Of a stretch of 64,000 nt of DNA, positions 1 to 13,395 are shown in pieces (positions within the stretch are counted from its first letter, which is position 1; each line of letters begins with the position of its first letter). The notes under the pieces were generated by a model. The model was not told the origin of the DNA. It worked only from the letters and a program-made list of their open reading frames with translations, and made no database searches. A program made the translations under genes and the position numbers. The DNA is from Seison nebaliae (taxonomy: Eukaryota; Rotifera; Pararotatoria; Seisonacea; Seisonidae). The DNA is taken from assembly GCA_023231475.1 (NCBI GenBank), contig JALJEE010002335.1:1-64000 (forward strand), given 5' to 3'.

Positions 1-1012
1 ATCGGAAATAAATGATTTGGCCAGATCTATTCTTGAAAGCAACAAATCAGGCACATGAAATAATATGTTAAAATTTGACAGTAGAATTCGGAAATCATTT
101 ATGGTATTAGGAGTAGTTAAACCATAGTAATGACAAAAAAAAGTTAGCGGTGAAACAAATTTTTCACACTGAACGAAAGACGGTAAGGCGAGTTCGGAAG
201 TCGCAACAGAATCGAGTATTCTTAAGTATCGTCCCACTAAGAGAACTGGCAAATGTTTCAGACCGCTACCATGGAATATACGTGCTCTATTAAAAGACTT
301 GCCACATCCGAGTAACATACGTACTGATCGGTTATATGCTCGATCGAGGGAAAGTAATGATTTCCGTGTGTTCGATAAGGAGATAGCGAGACCATAGAAG
401 TCACAACAAAACGTTACAAACAAACGAAGCTTCAAAGGAATAGAGAAGAATTTACAACGATGATGAAAAGAATAAAACATTCTAAGAAATCTGCATCGTA
501 TCTTATCGGTCAAAGCAGACGATTTCTTCTTGTTGTCTATCCGACATCCCAGAAATTCAATTTCTTTTGTAACCAATTTTTTCCATTCACTTCTGGCAGG
601 AAAATAGAAGATGTTTGTGAGAATTTTAGATTTCGAGTCACTATACATCTCTCACATAAACGTAATTTTACTAATCGGATGATGGATAAACATTGCATAG
701 CATTATTTGCGCATATCACCATATCATCTGCATAAACATAAAGAGCTAGAAATGAATGATTGACGATTGAGAAAGAATAGAGATTATTTACTTCACATAG
801 AATTTCATCGATAATTTTACCGAAAATCCAGGGAGCAAGAATTGAACCCTGTCTCACTCCTTTATTAATCGGAAAAAAAAACAGAACTCACCGAATTCAA
901 CTTGATGATACCATAAGAATATTTGATTAATGAAGGAAATATATTGATCATCTAATCCAGCGTCGTACAACACTCTCGTACCATGACACAAAATATTATT
1001 ATTCAGTTATTA
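1..1012 (-). mobile_element. Non-LTR (LINE-type) retrotransposon, reverse transcriptase remnant, 5' and 3' ends missing
   Basis: Read on the minus strand, this encodes the palm-thumb part of a LINE reverse transcriptase. A stretch reading LYDAGLDDQYISFINQ leads to the GVRQGSILAPW motif (about 860-840), then the catalytic YADDMVICA box (about 735-710), and then a thumb/connection region with FLGCRIDN and MLLGCGKSFNRARIF running off the window edge. The frame breaks at least twice: at a run of A about 868-885 just before VRQGS, and near 550 just before FLGC. The copy is therefore dead. The part beyond position 1 is not visible. Clade (CR1, Jockey or other) cannot be assigned by eye. Identification as a LINE reverse transcriptase is firm; element boundaries are not. 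Confidence 0.85.
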
Positions 1013-1588
1013 TGAATTTCTGTAAGAACTATCATGGAGAGAATTTTGCACTTTTTTTGGATGGTATCGAACTTACTTTAAAATTTAATGAAATTCCTAA
1101 ATTTTCGTTATAATGTAATAATGTTATTATAAATATTAAATAGTCTTCAAACTATCAGTGTACTAAATTTTCCACAATAAACAATATGTTGGCTAACACT
1201 ATTTGAACTATTTGGATTTGCAATTTTTTTTCGCTAAAATTTTGCAGAGCAGTAGGATAAGAAATTCTGATTTTAATTTATCAATAATATCTGCTAAATT
1301 TCATTTAGCGCAAAGTTATCGGCTAAGCCTGTGCATGTTTTCATTAGCAACGAAATATTTACCGACATTAGAAAGGCTACATATTCCTTAATTTTTTTTA
1401 AACTAATTTTTTATAAGAAAAATAAGATTTTTTTCCTCGATCCCAACTTATACATCCTGCTCACTGATTTCTGAAAAGGTTGTCAGTCTTGAACTTTGGA
1501 AGTTCCGTTCCAACGACCGTAAACGATAAAAATTGCTTACAGAAAAAAAATCTCCTAAATGAGTAAAACTTCTCAAATTTTCTATTTT
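1013..1588. other. Intergenic, nothing recognised
   Basis: AT-rich sequence between the LINE remnant and the stop codon of the convertase gene. The 62-codon ORF at 1203-1391 (+) has no recognisable motif and no supporting splice signals, so I treat it as chance. Confidence 0.6.
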
Positions 1589-3452
1589 TTAGTCGTATTT
1601 ATTATCTGTTCCCCACAAAACTAAGAGAGCTTTCGATACATCAAAATCTTTAGGGAAATATTTTTTTCTGAGATTTCGATTTTTCGTATACAAATCTCTA
1701 TCAAAATATTCCACTTTAATTATCCAACGACCAAATGGATTTTCGCCCCAAAAATGAAGTGAAGAAAAAAACCAATTATCAAACGGTAAATTCGAATGGT
1801 CGTGAGTTCTCCGATCAAATAAAATTGATAAAGTATTTGATGGGGAAATTAAAGAGATTTTCAATCGACCACGTTGTTCTTGTTCGCCTGAATAAATGAT
1901 TTGAACATGTTCCAAAATATTCGATGGTTTTACAGCTTTGATACTTTCAGTTCCGTTAAACAATTCGTACATCGAATAATTTTTTCCTTTTTGTCTTTCA
2001 TCGAAATAATTGCAACTATCTTCAACATCAATTCGAAATAAGACTACAGAATTGGCATGTTTACTAAAGAAATTTATTAATAAAAATAGTTTAGATATTA
2101 AATATATTGAACTTTCTAATTAGACCAACGCGCTCCGATTTGATGATACAAACCTTGGCTGGTTCTTTAATAGGTTTCCAATTTTCCGCCAGATCTACCA
2201 TCTTCTTCGCATTCATTAAACCATAACCAAATAGATGACTATCTTTAAAAATGTTGAGTTTTGAAATAATGTTGAAAAATAAACTAACAACGTCTCCCAA
2301 CACCATTAATTCTCCAAAGTGCGTCTCTTGGATTAATTTCGTCCAATGTTGCTGAACGAATGATAATGTGTTGGACATCACGCCATCCTAAATTTGGATT
2401 AGCCTGATAATATTTAAATAAATTATATTTGGAGAGAATTAAACTTCTAAAATTAATGCAATAATTCCAGCCGCTAACGGAGCACTTGCTGAAGTGCCAC
2501 TATGTCCATATGTACATTTATTATGGAGATCAGTTGATACTATTCCGCAATCGAATGAAGTACATTCGTTACCAGAGGAATATGTCACAGCAATTGTCGA
2601 GGTACATTTCTCCACATAATATGGTGAGCGTCCGTTAATAGTTATACTACCTATACTCACAGTATAAATACTACTCACATAACCATCTGCACCACAATTG
2701 TCTTGAAATAACCCTCCGTTACCCGAAGCCCAAACATAAATGACTCCTTTTCCTTTTCGTCCGTTTACTATTCCTTGAATCAATGCATGGTTAGCTAATC
2801 GTCCTGGTCCATCTAATGTACGTCCATTGTCTTCTGGTCCTGTTGATTATTTTAAATTTCTCAGCATTATATTCATTAATTCTAACCCCAAGATGATGAA
2901 TAAATGTCAATATATTCATTTTGATGCATCAATGATATTGCTTCCAATGCATCTGTTATATCACCATCCAACATTCGAATTCCACCAATTTTCGAATTGA
3001 ATGCAATACCCATTCCACACAACGAATTATTGGCAACTGCGCTGGAAACACCAGCACATCGTGTTCCATGTCTATTCGAATTATCTAGATCATATCTCGG
3101 TGTTGGATCATCATCTCGATCATTCAAATCAATCGATGCTCTCTTATCCTGAAAATGATTCGAATTAAATCTCTCTATAATCTATATAAACATAATTAGT
3201 TCTAAGATCAGGATGTGACCGTTCTATTCCATCATCGATGATTGTTATAACAATATTCTTTCCAGAGTAACCAGCTGACCATGCTTCTTTGATACCCATT
3301 CTGGAATGAGATGAATCTATTTTTTCCGGTGCTACATACCACATCTTTTTCATAAGTGGATCATTAAATTTGAGATCATCCATATTTTTCATCGGATTAA
3401 CCCATCTGACAAAATGTCTCAAATTCAACAGTATAATGATGTAATAATTCAT
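1589..3452 (-). CDS. Kexin/furin-type proprotein convertase (subtilisin S8B plus P domain), prodomain not visible
   Basis: Six exons fit: 3452-3192, 3148-2887, 2839-2445, 2403-2292, 2242-2113 and 2063-1589, giving 544 residues. The subtilisin-like domain comes first, with the catalytic Asp in IIDDGIE, His in RHGTRCAG, oxyanion Asn in WASGNGG and Ser in [10 protein letters not shown]. The P domain follows, with LEHVQ and [10 protein letters not shown]. The last three residues of the HGTRCAG box and the [17 protein letters not shown] join match furin/PC proteins closely. These enzymes cleave precursor proteins after paired basic residues in the secretory pathway. The oddity is the N-terminus: a stop lies directly before the first Met, and only about 20 residues precede the catalytic domain. 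I see no prodomain with its own dibasic site and no strong signal peptide. The protein ends soon after the P domain, with no Cys-rich region or membrane anchor. An unseen upstream exon or trans-splicing remains possible; a TTTTGTCAG acceptor-like site lies at about 3406. Confidence 0.85.
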
Positions 3453-3660
3453 TTAAAAAATAAATATCGATAAAATGAATTTGAATATAAAGAAATCAAT
3501 ATTATATCGTGTAGATCGATATATGAAAATATTCCGTGTACGTAGTTGAATACGAAGGAAAAATAATTTAAAAAACTTTGATTGATTTAATGGAAAATTG
3601 AAAACGAATATTTCCATATTATCCTTTATATATAAATTAGAACATAGATTTCCATTATTT

Positions 3661-6600
3661 TTATCTTATGACTATATGTCTCTGATTAGTTGATTTTCCG
3701 TACATTTTATTCGATTGATTCGAAAACGGACGAATACCATCAACCGAATAATGTGTCGTCACACCGTTCGTCGTCGAATCCTTCACCATATAACAATTCT
3801 TATCTATATTTTCAGTCGGAATGTTTTCATAATTCGTCGATTGCGTCGTATTTGGGATCGAAACATTTTTTGCAGTTGCCGTTAATGGAACTTTACTCGT
3901 AAAATATTTTTTCGATCGAACTTTCTTTTCCATTTTCGGTTTCCGATTATTATCCGAATTCTTTTGTAATTTTTGTAAAGTAAATTCCGTTAAAGATCGT
4001 GGGATTCTTAATGATTTTACGATTTTTTCCATTTTCGAATTTGTCTGATGTACATTCAAATAATTTTCATCCGATAATTTCGATGGTTTCTTATCATTCA
4101 ATTCACGAGATGTCGTACTTCGATAACGATTGTTGGATGTTAAATCTAAATTCGAATTCATTACTAATCTCATCAATTGTTGGATAAAATAAAAATGAAC
4201 CTTTTGAATGAGATGGAGATAATTTGTTGGAACGGAAATTTCTCGAATATTTTGATCGATGAGTATAGGAATCATAACTTGGTTGATTAGTTGTTTTTAA
4301 ATCATCCAAATTAAATTCCGCGGCATTTGTTGAAGAGCTTTTCTTAATCTTATTATAAATACCAGTCATATGGTCTTTATTATTCGACAATTTTCTTGGG
4401 AAATTGAACACTTTACTGCCATTAAATTTCGACTGAGAAACTCGACTTCGTTGAAAATGTTTTGACAATTTGGGCGAAGAATTTAGTGATTCATTCGACA
4501 ACTGAATTATTGAAGAAGTTTTCGAATTATTCTTCGAATTCTTTTCAATACTTCGCGACTTTTTACGACTATCTCTACTTTGATTACGACTTCCAATCGA
4601 TTGAATATCAGTTCGTGTGATTGAAGGATTATCGATGATTTTCAATGGAACCGATTCCGAATATCGATGTATATTTTTCGTTGACTTATCATAATTTAAA
4701 TCAATATTATACTTGTTCACCGGTTGCTGACAACTATTTTCAGTCGTTACAGAATTATCGTCAATTGAACATTTACTGCGTCGTTTGAATTTATCAGTTA
4801 TATTATCTGTATAGAGCGATCTCGTTTTACCATGAAATCTTCTAAATGTCGCTTTCGATATCGACCCTTCAATTGGGGCATAACTAGTATTGTTTAATGT
4901 TTTCCCTACACAAATATTTCAATAAATTCAATTTTCCTTGGATAATAGTGAAAAGAAATAACTTGAAGGATCTTCTTCCGAATCCAGATTTTCGTTCGAA
5001 AATCTTACTGTTTTAGATGGACAATTTCGACTTCTGATTGATACATTAACATTTCGACGACTTCTAACTGTGGAAGGAGTACGATTTCGTTCGACTGAAC
5101 TATTTGTTGAATCGTAAGACATTCCAATAATTTTTCTTTCTATTTGATCCGTTGTAGCCGATCGTGACATGTTGTTTGCAGAATTTTCATTTAACAAATG
5201 CTTCTTATCAAGCGTAGTAGATCGAATGAGAATATCGGGAAAATCTCTTTTTTCCATTTTTCTCTTGTGTAACAAATAATAAAGTGCTCGCAATGTGTTA
5301 GGTGTTCGCATTATAACAGATGTCTTGATTTCATCTTCATTAAATCCAAATCTTTTTTCAATTTGAATGATTTGATTTGAAAAAAAATTTTTAAAAATTA
5401 ACTTTTTATTCATATACTGTACTATACCAAGATCAACACAATTCTCATTTTCTGAGTATGATGGTAAAATTGGTTCAATCGGAAGTTCATTCTCATTTAA
5501 CCAAGAATCTTTGAAAACTTCTTTTAACGTATAACGATGACTGACAGTTGGTTCTAATAATCCTCGTAATAATGTTTGGCAATCTACAAGAATCATTTTT
5601 AAGATAGATTTTAAGAACAGAATTTAAACTTGGTGATAAATTATCTGGAATTTGAGCACCTTTCAAAATACATGCATGTAATTTAGCTAAATTTTTACTT
5701 CGATTTTCAACACGGAATGGTAAACGACCTGTTAACATCGCATACATATTGACACCTCTAAAAAAAAAGATTATATTAAAAATTGAGAGAATAGAAAACT
5801 AACATACTCCACACATCGACCTCTGGTCCATATTCACGATGAGCAAATATTTCAGGTGCAGCATAAGCGGGAGAGCCACACTGTGTATTCAATACATCAC
5901 GTTGATCGAGACAATTACTTAAACCAAAATCTGATAAAAATAAAAGAATAGAAATTGATCTTAATTGTCTATGAACAAATAAGAGATTTTAGGAATGAAT
6001 TATATAATCTAATGAATTCTAAAATTATGTTAAAATTAAAAGAATGAGGTTGATCGGTTGGTAGAATTGTTGTCTATCAAAAGAATAAAATTAAATTGTA
6101 AGAAAACTAAAGAAATTATTTGGTTCTATTGAAGATTATTAGAGAGTTGGAGCATTTAAAAAATTTTCCTTACGTTTCAGATAGCTGGCAATGTATTTTA
6201 TAAAGAAACTTCATACAAAATTTGAAAAGTCAAAATTTTCTTAGTTTGTTTAAATGAATTTTTTTAACCGATAATTATCATATTCCGATGATTATTCAAA
6301 ATGAAGTTTTGTAATTTAATATCACGATGAATGACTTTCAATTTATGCATATGATCCACAGCACTGACAATTTGCCTAATGTAACGCCTTGTTTCATTTT
6401 CGGATAAACGTTCTCTAAAAATGAATGAAAAATATGAAATTTAATTGATTTATTTCCATCATGTAAACTTTGCAGTGAGGTATTTAACGAAATCAGTACC
6501 TTCGATCAAATCCATAATTATATAATAACTATTATCAGTCTCCATAACTTCATGCAATCTAACTATATTCGGATGTTCCATTCGTTGCATTAATGTAGCC

Positions 6601-6833
6601 TCACGACGAAGATTAGATCTCATATAGTTCCGTTTGATGACATCTTTCTTATTAATGATTTTAACAGCAACACGTTCGTCCGCGAGAATGTGTTGAGCTA
6701 GTTTGACTTTAGCAAAACTGCCTTCACCAATAACGCCACCGATAATGTAATTGCCTACTTTCTTCTTTCGTTCAGTGTTGGCCAAATTATTGGGAACGTT
6801 TGGTGTCCAATATTCCCGTTCATCATTTGTCAT
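3661..6833 (-). CDS. HUNK: HUNK-like (SNF1/AMPK-related) serine/threonine kinase with long disordered tail
   Basis: Seven exons fit: 6833-6469, 6414-6269, 5930-5804, 5757-5630, 5583-4963, 4905-4201 and 4145-3661, giving 858 residues. The kinase domain (about residues 28-300) has the GEGSFAKV loop, VAVK lysine, HRDIKLQN catalytic loop, DFGLSN, CGSPAYAAPE and the DVWSIGVNMYAMLTG segment. The last two are close to vertebrate HUNK, as is a post-kinase segment (LNEN, and a region resembling the UBA-like part) around the fifth exon. All catalytic residues are present, so it should be active. The remaining ~500 residues are rich in Ser, Asn, Arg and Lys and look disordered. Introns are 43-56 bp except the one between the HRD and DFG exons (338 bp). 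HUNK acts in membrane trafficking and growth signalling in mammals; the role here is unknown. It lies 208 bp upstream of, and on the same strand as, the convertase. Confidence 0.88.
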
Positions 6834-9800
6834 CGTCCAAACATAGTACCTACTGGAGTGACAGTTAGAGTTGGGAAGAAGAAGATTGTGGAGAGGAGAA
6901 TTGGAAGATTAAGTTGGAGACACGAGTAATAATTTGGTGATGAGTTGAATGGTGTTTTAAGGAATGAAGTAAGGCAAGAAAGTGTATAATCTCAAAAGTA
7001 TAATGCACAAATGAAGCCGTGCTAAAGAGAATGAAACAGAATGAAGTATAAAGTAAATGAATGTAGCTTCCGCAATCCTGAAGGCAAGAAAACCAAATGG
7101 AAATTGAGTACGAGAGAGAAAGGAAACACGCTTAATACACTTCATATCGTTTCAATCGTCTTCGTTCATTGTGTTGTACTTCAAACGAAATTTTATACGT
7201 ATTATATAATATAACGATATAAACATTAGTTCTTCCACAAATAAATACATTTCAATCATCGAAAAACTCGCAGTGCCGTGTTGTAGATCATACATAAGAA
7301 CCTACATATTTATCATTCGACTTGGAAATCACAAGAAGAAAAATCTACTAATCAACAAATAAGAAGAATAGAAGAAAGAAACGAAAGAATATCCAAAAGA
7401 ATATTGATATTATGTAATGAGAATAATGGGGGAGAATTTGAGAATAAATCTGAAATAAAACATTAAACATAAAGGTGAAGTATATTAAACAGCATTTCAC
7501 TAACAAACGGTTAACTGACATATTTATATGCCCCTAATACATGGAGCATTAAGCATGAATAATTTCAAAATTTTAATGGATATAATTTCCTATATTAATT
7601 TCTTGAACATTTTGCCTTTATTCTCCCAACATTCGCTTTTGTCGGGAAATCGATAAATTAGTATACTGGTCCTACTCAATCCAATTACCTTCCAAATCTC
7701 AAAATGAAATGTTTTCAACGAATGAAGAAAATTAGTTGTTGGACAATTTCTATTCTCAACCATTTCATAATTTAAATGTGTGTTCTGGTCCATAATCTTT
7801 CGCTTAATAGCTTTTGCATGAAAATTTATTGAATTTACTTTTTTTTTACAATAAATTGTATTTCAATTACTTTACTTTCTTTTCAATCGGAAACTTGTTT
7901 TTATGAAACACTTTTCATCGGTATAATTCGATATAATTTTTCTTATTTTTCGAAGTATAACTCTAAGTGAATTGACGTATTATTCCTGCGAGAACAACCT
8001 ATTGAATACATACATCTCTTGACTAGTAAGTTCTTCAATATATTCTCACCTTCCAAGTCGTAAGTAGATATTTCTTCTTTAATGTTCCATTGGTTAGGAG
8101 TTAAGTGGAGGGGCATGTGACTGACCGATCCCGTGAACACTCCTTAATAGTCCTAATAATATTCGACTTTTCTAGGTCTCTACCAAATTATTTAATATGG
8201 TTGAATCGAATAGATTTTTGAATGTATAATCTGTCTTCTCATCTGTCGAACTGACAGCTGTGAGAAAAGATGAGCAAACTTACGAAATTGAGAAAAACAA
8301 AAAATTAAATGGAACTCCAATTTATCGTAATGTGATTAACATAAAAAAAGTAATGTGCACGAACAGCAAAAATTTTTAAAAATTAGTTTGTTTTCGTAAT
8401 TTAGGAGAATGTTGGATGGAGAGGTTTCTAATATTATGTTTACGAAACGATTTCTGTAAAGACTTGTGATAATCCTTTTATTCTAAATCGAACTTGGTTA
8501 CATTTCTCTTTTTGATTTTATTTGAAATCAATACGAGAGAATTCTTGAAAACTATGAATTGTTCCTGAAGCTTCAATTGATTGGATATATAAGTTTCCTT
8601 AGAACCTAACACGGTTACATCTGTAAGTGAAATGGGAAAAAAACTAAAAACAAGAAAGTGGAAGATTGGCACATACTCGTAGAAGGAATTGAACGATCGA
8701 GTGATTGTGCGAACCGAAAGGAACCGGAACGAGGAGGAGAATGAGAAGAAAGTATCGTTCGTAAGGACAACAACACAATTGAGAATAAGATTAGAAAATG
8801 GAAAGAACGACGATTGAGAAACGAGTAATCGTCGGTGTGAGGAAATGAATCAAATAATTGAATTAAATGTTTTCTTATTTTTTCTAATAAATTTTCCTTC
8901 TTTCTTGTTTTATTTATTTTCCTTTCAACTTCAGACAAATAAGTTCTTTCCTCTCTAGTTAATAATTCTTCTCCGGACACTTTCTCATATGTATGTGTGT
9001 GATGTGAAGGAAAAGAATACGAAAATCTCTAACATAATCACCATATATGAATCTTGATGTAATAGAGTAAATTTCATATAATTGATGTATCGTCTAACGA
9101 TGGCATAGTAGGGGAGTATATCTGCGTGTGAGATTCTTCTACAGTTACATGTTTTGAGGAGAAAATCGATTCTATACTATTACGTAAGAGAAAATTTTGA
9201 ATTAGAGCACTAAATGGAATTACCATATTTTCTTTTCCATGTTTAACTTGGGCGAATGGAAGTGTATTAGAATGGGAAATTGAAGTGAATGGTGAAGAAA
9301 TGAAAATCTATTTTGCCCTTGATACATTGGGACGACTATCGAGAACTATAGATTCATTCACACTTCTTTGATGCTTGATATTCTATTAGAATAACAGATG
9401 GAATAAAGTAGAATACTAATAAGTAGAGTTGTTATGTAATAATCGTTAGTTGTCTACTATTCACATTATTCGATCCAATGATGGAATTCCATTGTATAGA
9501 ATTGATAATTGGATTCGACAGGAAAAATGTTCAATGGAATTCAATGGCTAAAGAAATTTCCTGTTTTGTGCATTTCTTTCTGAAAATCCGTTATTTTCCT
9601 TCTATCCATTTGATTAACAATCATGAATAGGATGATGAAGGGAGGAAATTATTAGGAAGAAAGGAATCGTAACAGTAATTTGATTATTAACTTCCAATTG
9701 CAATCACTTCTCACAAACAACAACTTTCTTCTAATTTGTTTTCATCTATCACAAACCGTCAAATCGATACATAACCGATGCATTCATCTATATTTCTCAG

Positions 9801-12800
9801 CTACTTCCCATTGAACCGCAAATAAGAAATGATAGTTATTGTGGAAGATGATTTGAAAACACACGATCCACTCCAAGTGAAGAGTGATTAACGAAATGAT
9901 ATTTGTCTCAAAACGATCGATGTGTAATAGAAAGTAGGAACGAAAGAAAAACTAATTATTCATTTACATTCACAATTCTCCTTTGGGAGTATTGTTTTGG
10001 GAAAGAGTTGGTTATGGTGATGGAAAGGAGATGAGGGGGAAGTGGTAATTGTGGCCATAAAAATCAGTTAAGTTAACTGCATCAGACAGATGATTACATG
10101 AGATTTGTTTAGAATGTCGGAGTATTAAATGGAAGTGAAACTTTTTTCAAAATATGTAAGGAATGAAACAAATGAATGAAGGAAAGAAGGGCGAATTTCA
10201 TCATTGTTGTTTGTGTAGCTTGCCGTAATTTGCATTAAGAAATGCGACCCCTTTTGAGCACTCATACGCCTCCTTCTTTTAACAACGTCTATGTATGTCG
10301 ACAATTCATATGGAAATGTTGCATTGTAAACGATAAAGAATATATTAAAATTTCCCTCTATCAATCATTGTGGTGCTGACTCTGCTATTGAACTCAATTC
10401 ATATATTTACAGATAGATAGTTACCTCAGACTAATATATTCGACTGGGAACGTCTGACTGGGAAAGAAGTTAAGTTTCCTCAAAACACTCAGGAGAAGTT
10501 ATGATATATTTCTAATATTTCTCTTTGGAAAACATTGGGAGGGTAGATTGATAATTTACTGACAATTAATTTACAAGTATCACCTATGTGCACCGAAAAT
10601 GCACAGAGAGATGATTTCCATTAAAATGGTAGCATTGGAGATTACATGGATACATATATTAGAATTAACATTTATATTCTCCACTTTTATTTAATGTTTA
10701 TGGAAAGTTTTGAGTTAATAACAATAATTAACTTCCCCAATTTTCTGTTGATCATTATACTCATTTCAAATTACTATTCATTCTCCAGCATTAATCCATC
10801 CACACATAATCCGATTGAGAAATGTTGTTATTCTTGTTGTTGATCTTGTTGATCTTGTAGTTATTACTTCTCCTCATAACTCTAATAAGATATGTGGGAA
10901 AGATAATAACATTATCTACCAATTCGAATTCTTTGTAATTAAAACATTTTTAATTCTTGGAGAATATGTTGTGTTTAACAGTTGCCATCATCGCGTTAAA
11001 ACCACAAATGTTATATTTAATCTCTCATTTATCAACAAACGATAAATCATATTTCACATGAATAGGCAACGATCCTTTCAGCATCATTCTGTTATTCCAT
11101 TGTTTAGATGATATCTTCATTCCAACTCATCATTAACTTCATAATTTTCAAATTGTAATAGATCGCAACACATATCACAACAAAATATATTCAGTAGATT
11201 AACATAAGTTACAGAAAGTTACCATTCCATCTAATAAATATTACGTAAACTTAAAACAAACTAACATAAATACACACTATTCTTCTGATTTGAATGACAA
11301 ACAACATTCAAATGATATTCTCAACGCATATTGTAGATACATAAAACGAAATGAAAGTAGACAGGAAAATAATGCTCATTCAACTTAAAATTATGTTTCA
11401 TGAAACAATGATGCATATAAATCATATGGATGAAAACCTTCTGACCTTTCACAATTATTATGATCTCCAGTTATTTATTTTTAAGTATCTTTAAGTAAAA
11501 AGAATAATGAATTCCGCTCAACATTTTTATCAGATAATCTGATGAACCTAAAATTAAATTGGCACAATATTCAGTCAGACACATATTCGCTCTCATCTGG
11601 TAGACGTAGAGAATTCGGTGTTGAAAGAAGATGACAAGAATAAAGATGAGGGATGTAATCGTAAATTTTCGTGAATCATAATAAAAATCAATAAGCAGAG
11701 ATGGGACGAGGTATTAGGAGATAATATGCTCGAAATAGGAAGATTAAAAGATGGAAATTCTCATAATAATTATAGATTGGAATTGCAAAGTAAAAACATA
11801 GAAATCTTCTCTACAACTGTTTCTCGATGTCAATTTCATTTGATTATAGAGGAAGGTGTTTATCATTAAAATGACTGGAAAAGAATGTATAATCTAATAT
11901 GACAAGATTACGAACGATTTGGATATTTTCGAATAGAATTAATTATTAAATCGAATAACTGGTAAATTCCCATATTCAATTTTCGTAAGATCAATATAGA
12001 CGACTAATTAAATCGGAGCATTTCATTTATAAATTTACTATTAATATTAAGCCACGATAGCGCCAGAGAGGATGATATAGGTGATTTATATGGAATTCGA
12101 TGTATCCTTCATCCATTTGAATCGGTTCACTCAATCGATTTGATTTTAGTCTTTCTTCATCTCCTCGACCTTCATTCCTGAGTAGTGCAACGTCGATTAA
12201 GTGTATAGATTGAATCGATATTTTTGAATGTATTCATCTGTCAATCTCTCATTGAATTCTTCCATTCATCTTCATACCCCAAAAAACAAATCACAAATGC
12301 TCCACTTGTTTCGATGAATTTCCATGAATATACAACAATATATTTTCATGTGGGTAACAATAAAATTTGTATTGCGGATAATATATTGAGACGATGCTTC
12401 CAGTATCATCTTCACCTTCCCAAATCATTCACCATTTGTGGTAATTATATATTAATATGATAAGATGAAACACGAAAGGGATTATCTTCCATTTCAATAA
12501 TTTGTCTTGACTAACAATGAGTGAGAACGATGAAGTATTTTTACAATTTCATACGAATGAGACCTTATTGCATAGACGACATGCCAATGTTGTTGTGTAA
12601 TCGGAGAGAGGAGTGGTGAAGTGGCTGGAATTGAGAATTTAATCGGTTTTACAACAATATGAAAAAGAAAATAATAAACTTTCTCTTATCAATTCCATTT
12701 TAATGGAAGAGAAATATCATGCCTCTTAATATGCATTGACTTAATGAATGGATTTTAACAACACTAATTTCTTTGGAAAATAAGTTATTCCGTTCTATTT

Positions 12801-13395
12801 GACATTGGCATCCAATGAAGATTAACTGATTAACTGGTAGCATTTGTGCTTTCGTCTGTTCCAATTCTACTCCAAATTCATACACGGGATTAATATTAAT
12901 TACCATTCGTTCTATTCTCGTAATATTAAGATGTTTGTCCTCCTTTATCATTCTATCGTTGTATGAATGACGACAAATAAAGGATGATAAGGACATTGGA
13001 TGATATGCGTGTATGTTTTGAAAGGAAATAGAACAACCAGAAGGAAATATTCGTCGAAAGGATTTAGTATTTTCTCAGTTATCTAGTGAATGTTGGCGGA
13101 ATATTGAATGATCTGTTCGGGGAAGCATAACTTACTCATTCTCTTCGCAAATGATTTTCTTGTCGTCTTCCATTACATCGCATTATGTAACTATTTTATG
13201 ATTATTTGGATGACAATGTAAGAGACGTAACTTTAACTAATTGTATAAATTGTATGTGAAATCTTTTATTTCTATCTTATCTTATTCATTTTTCCTTCAT
13301 CTTAACCCAACTTCCATCCAGATTAGTTGAATAGAATGAGCATTCCATCTTTTTCACTCATCACATGAATTGATGTTTCCACATTAGTCAACGGA
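6834..13395. other. 6.5-kb gene-poor region between divergent genes
   Basis: This is the shared upstream region of the HUNK-like kinase (-) and the receptor subunit (+). I find no gene I can support. The best candidate is a minus-strand open stretch at about 8984-8780, which reads as a basic/acidic helix (SGEELLTREERTYLSEVERK and onwards). It lacks an ATG in frame and has no convincing donor, so it may be an exon or chance. The other ORFs here are short and low-complexity. Parts are probably promoter and 5' UTR or first-intron sequence of the two flanking genes. Confidence 0.5.

Noticed and set aside
8615-8984. Minus-strand open stretch with a charged helix
   Set aside because: No in-frame ATG, no convincing splice donor, and the second half is low-complexity hydrophobic; kept only as a note in the gap entry.
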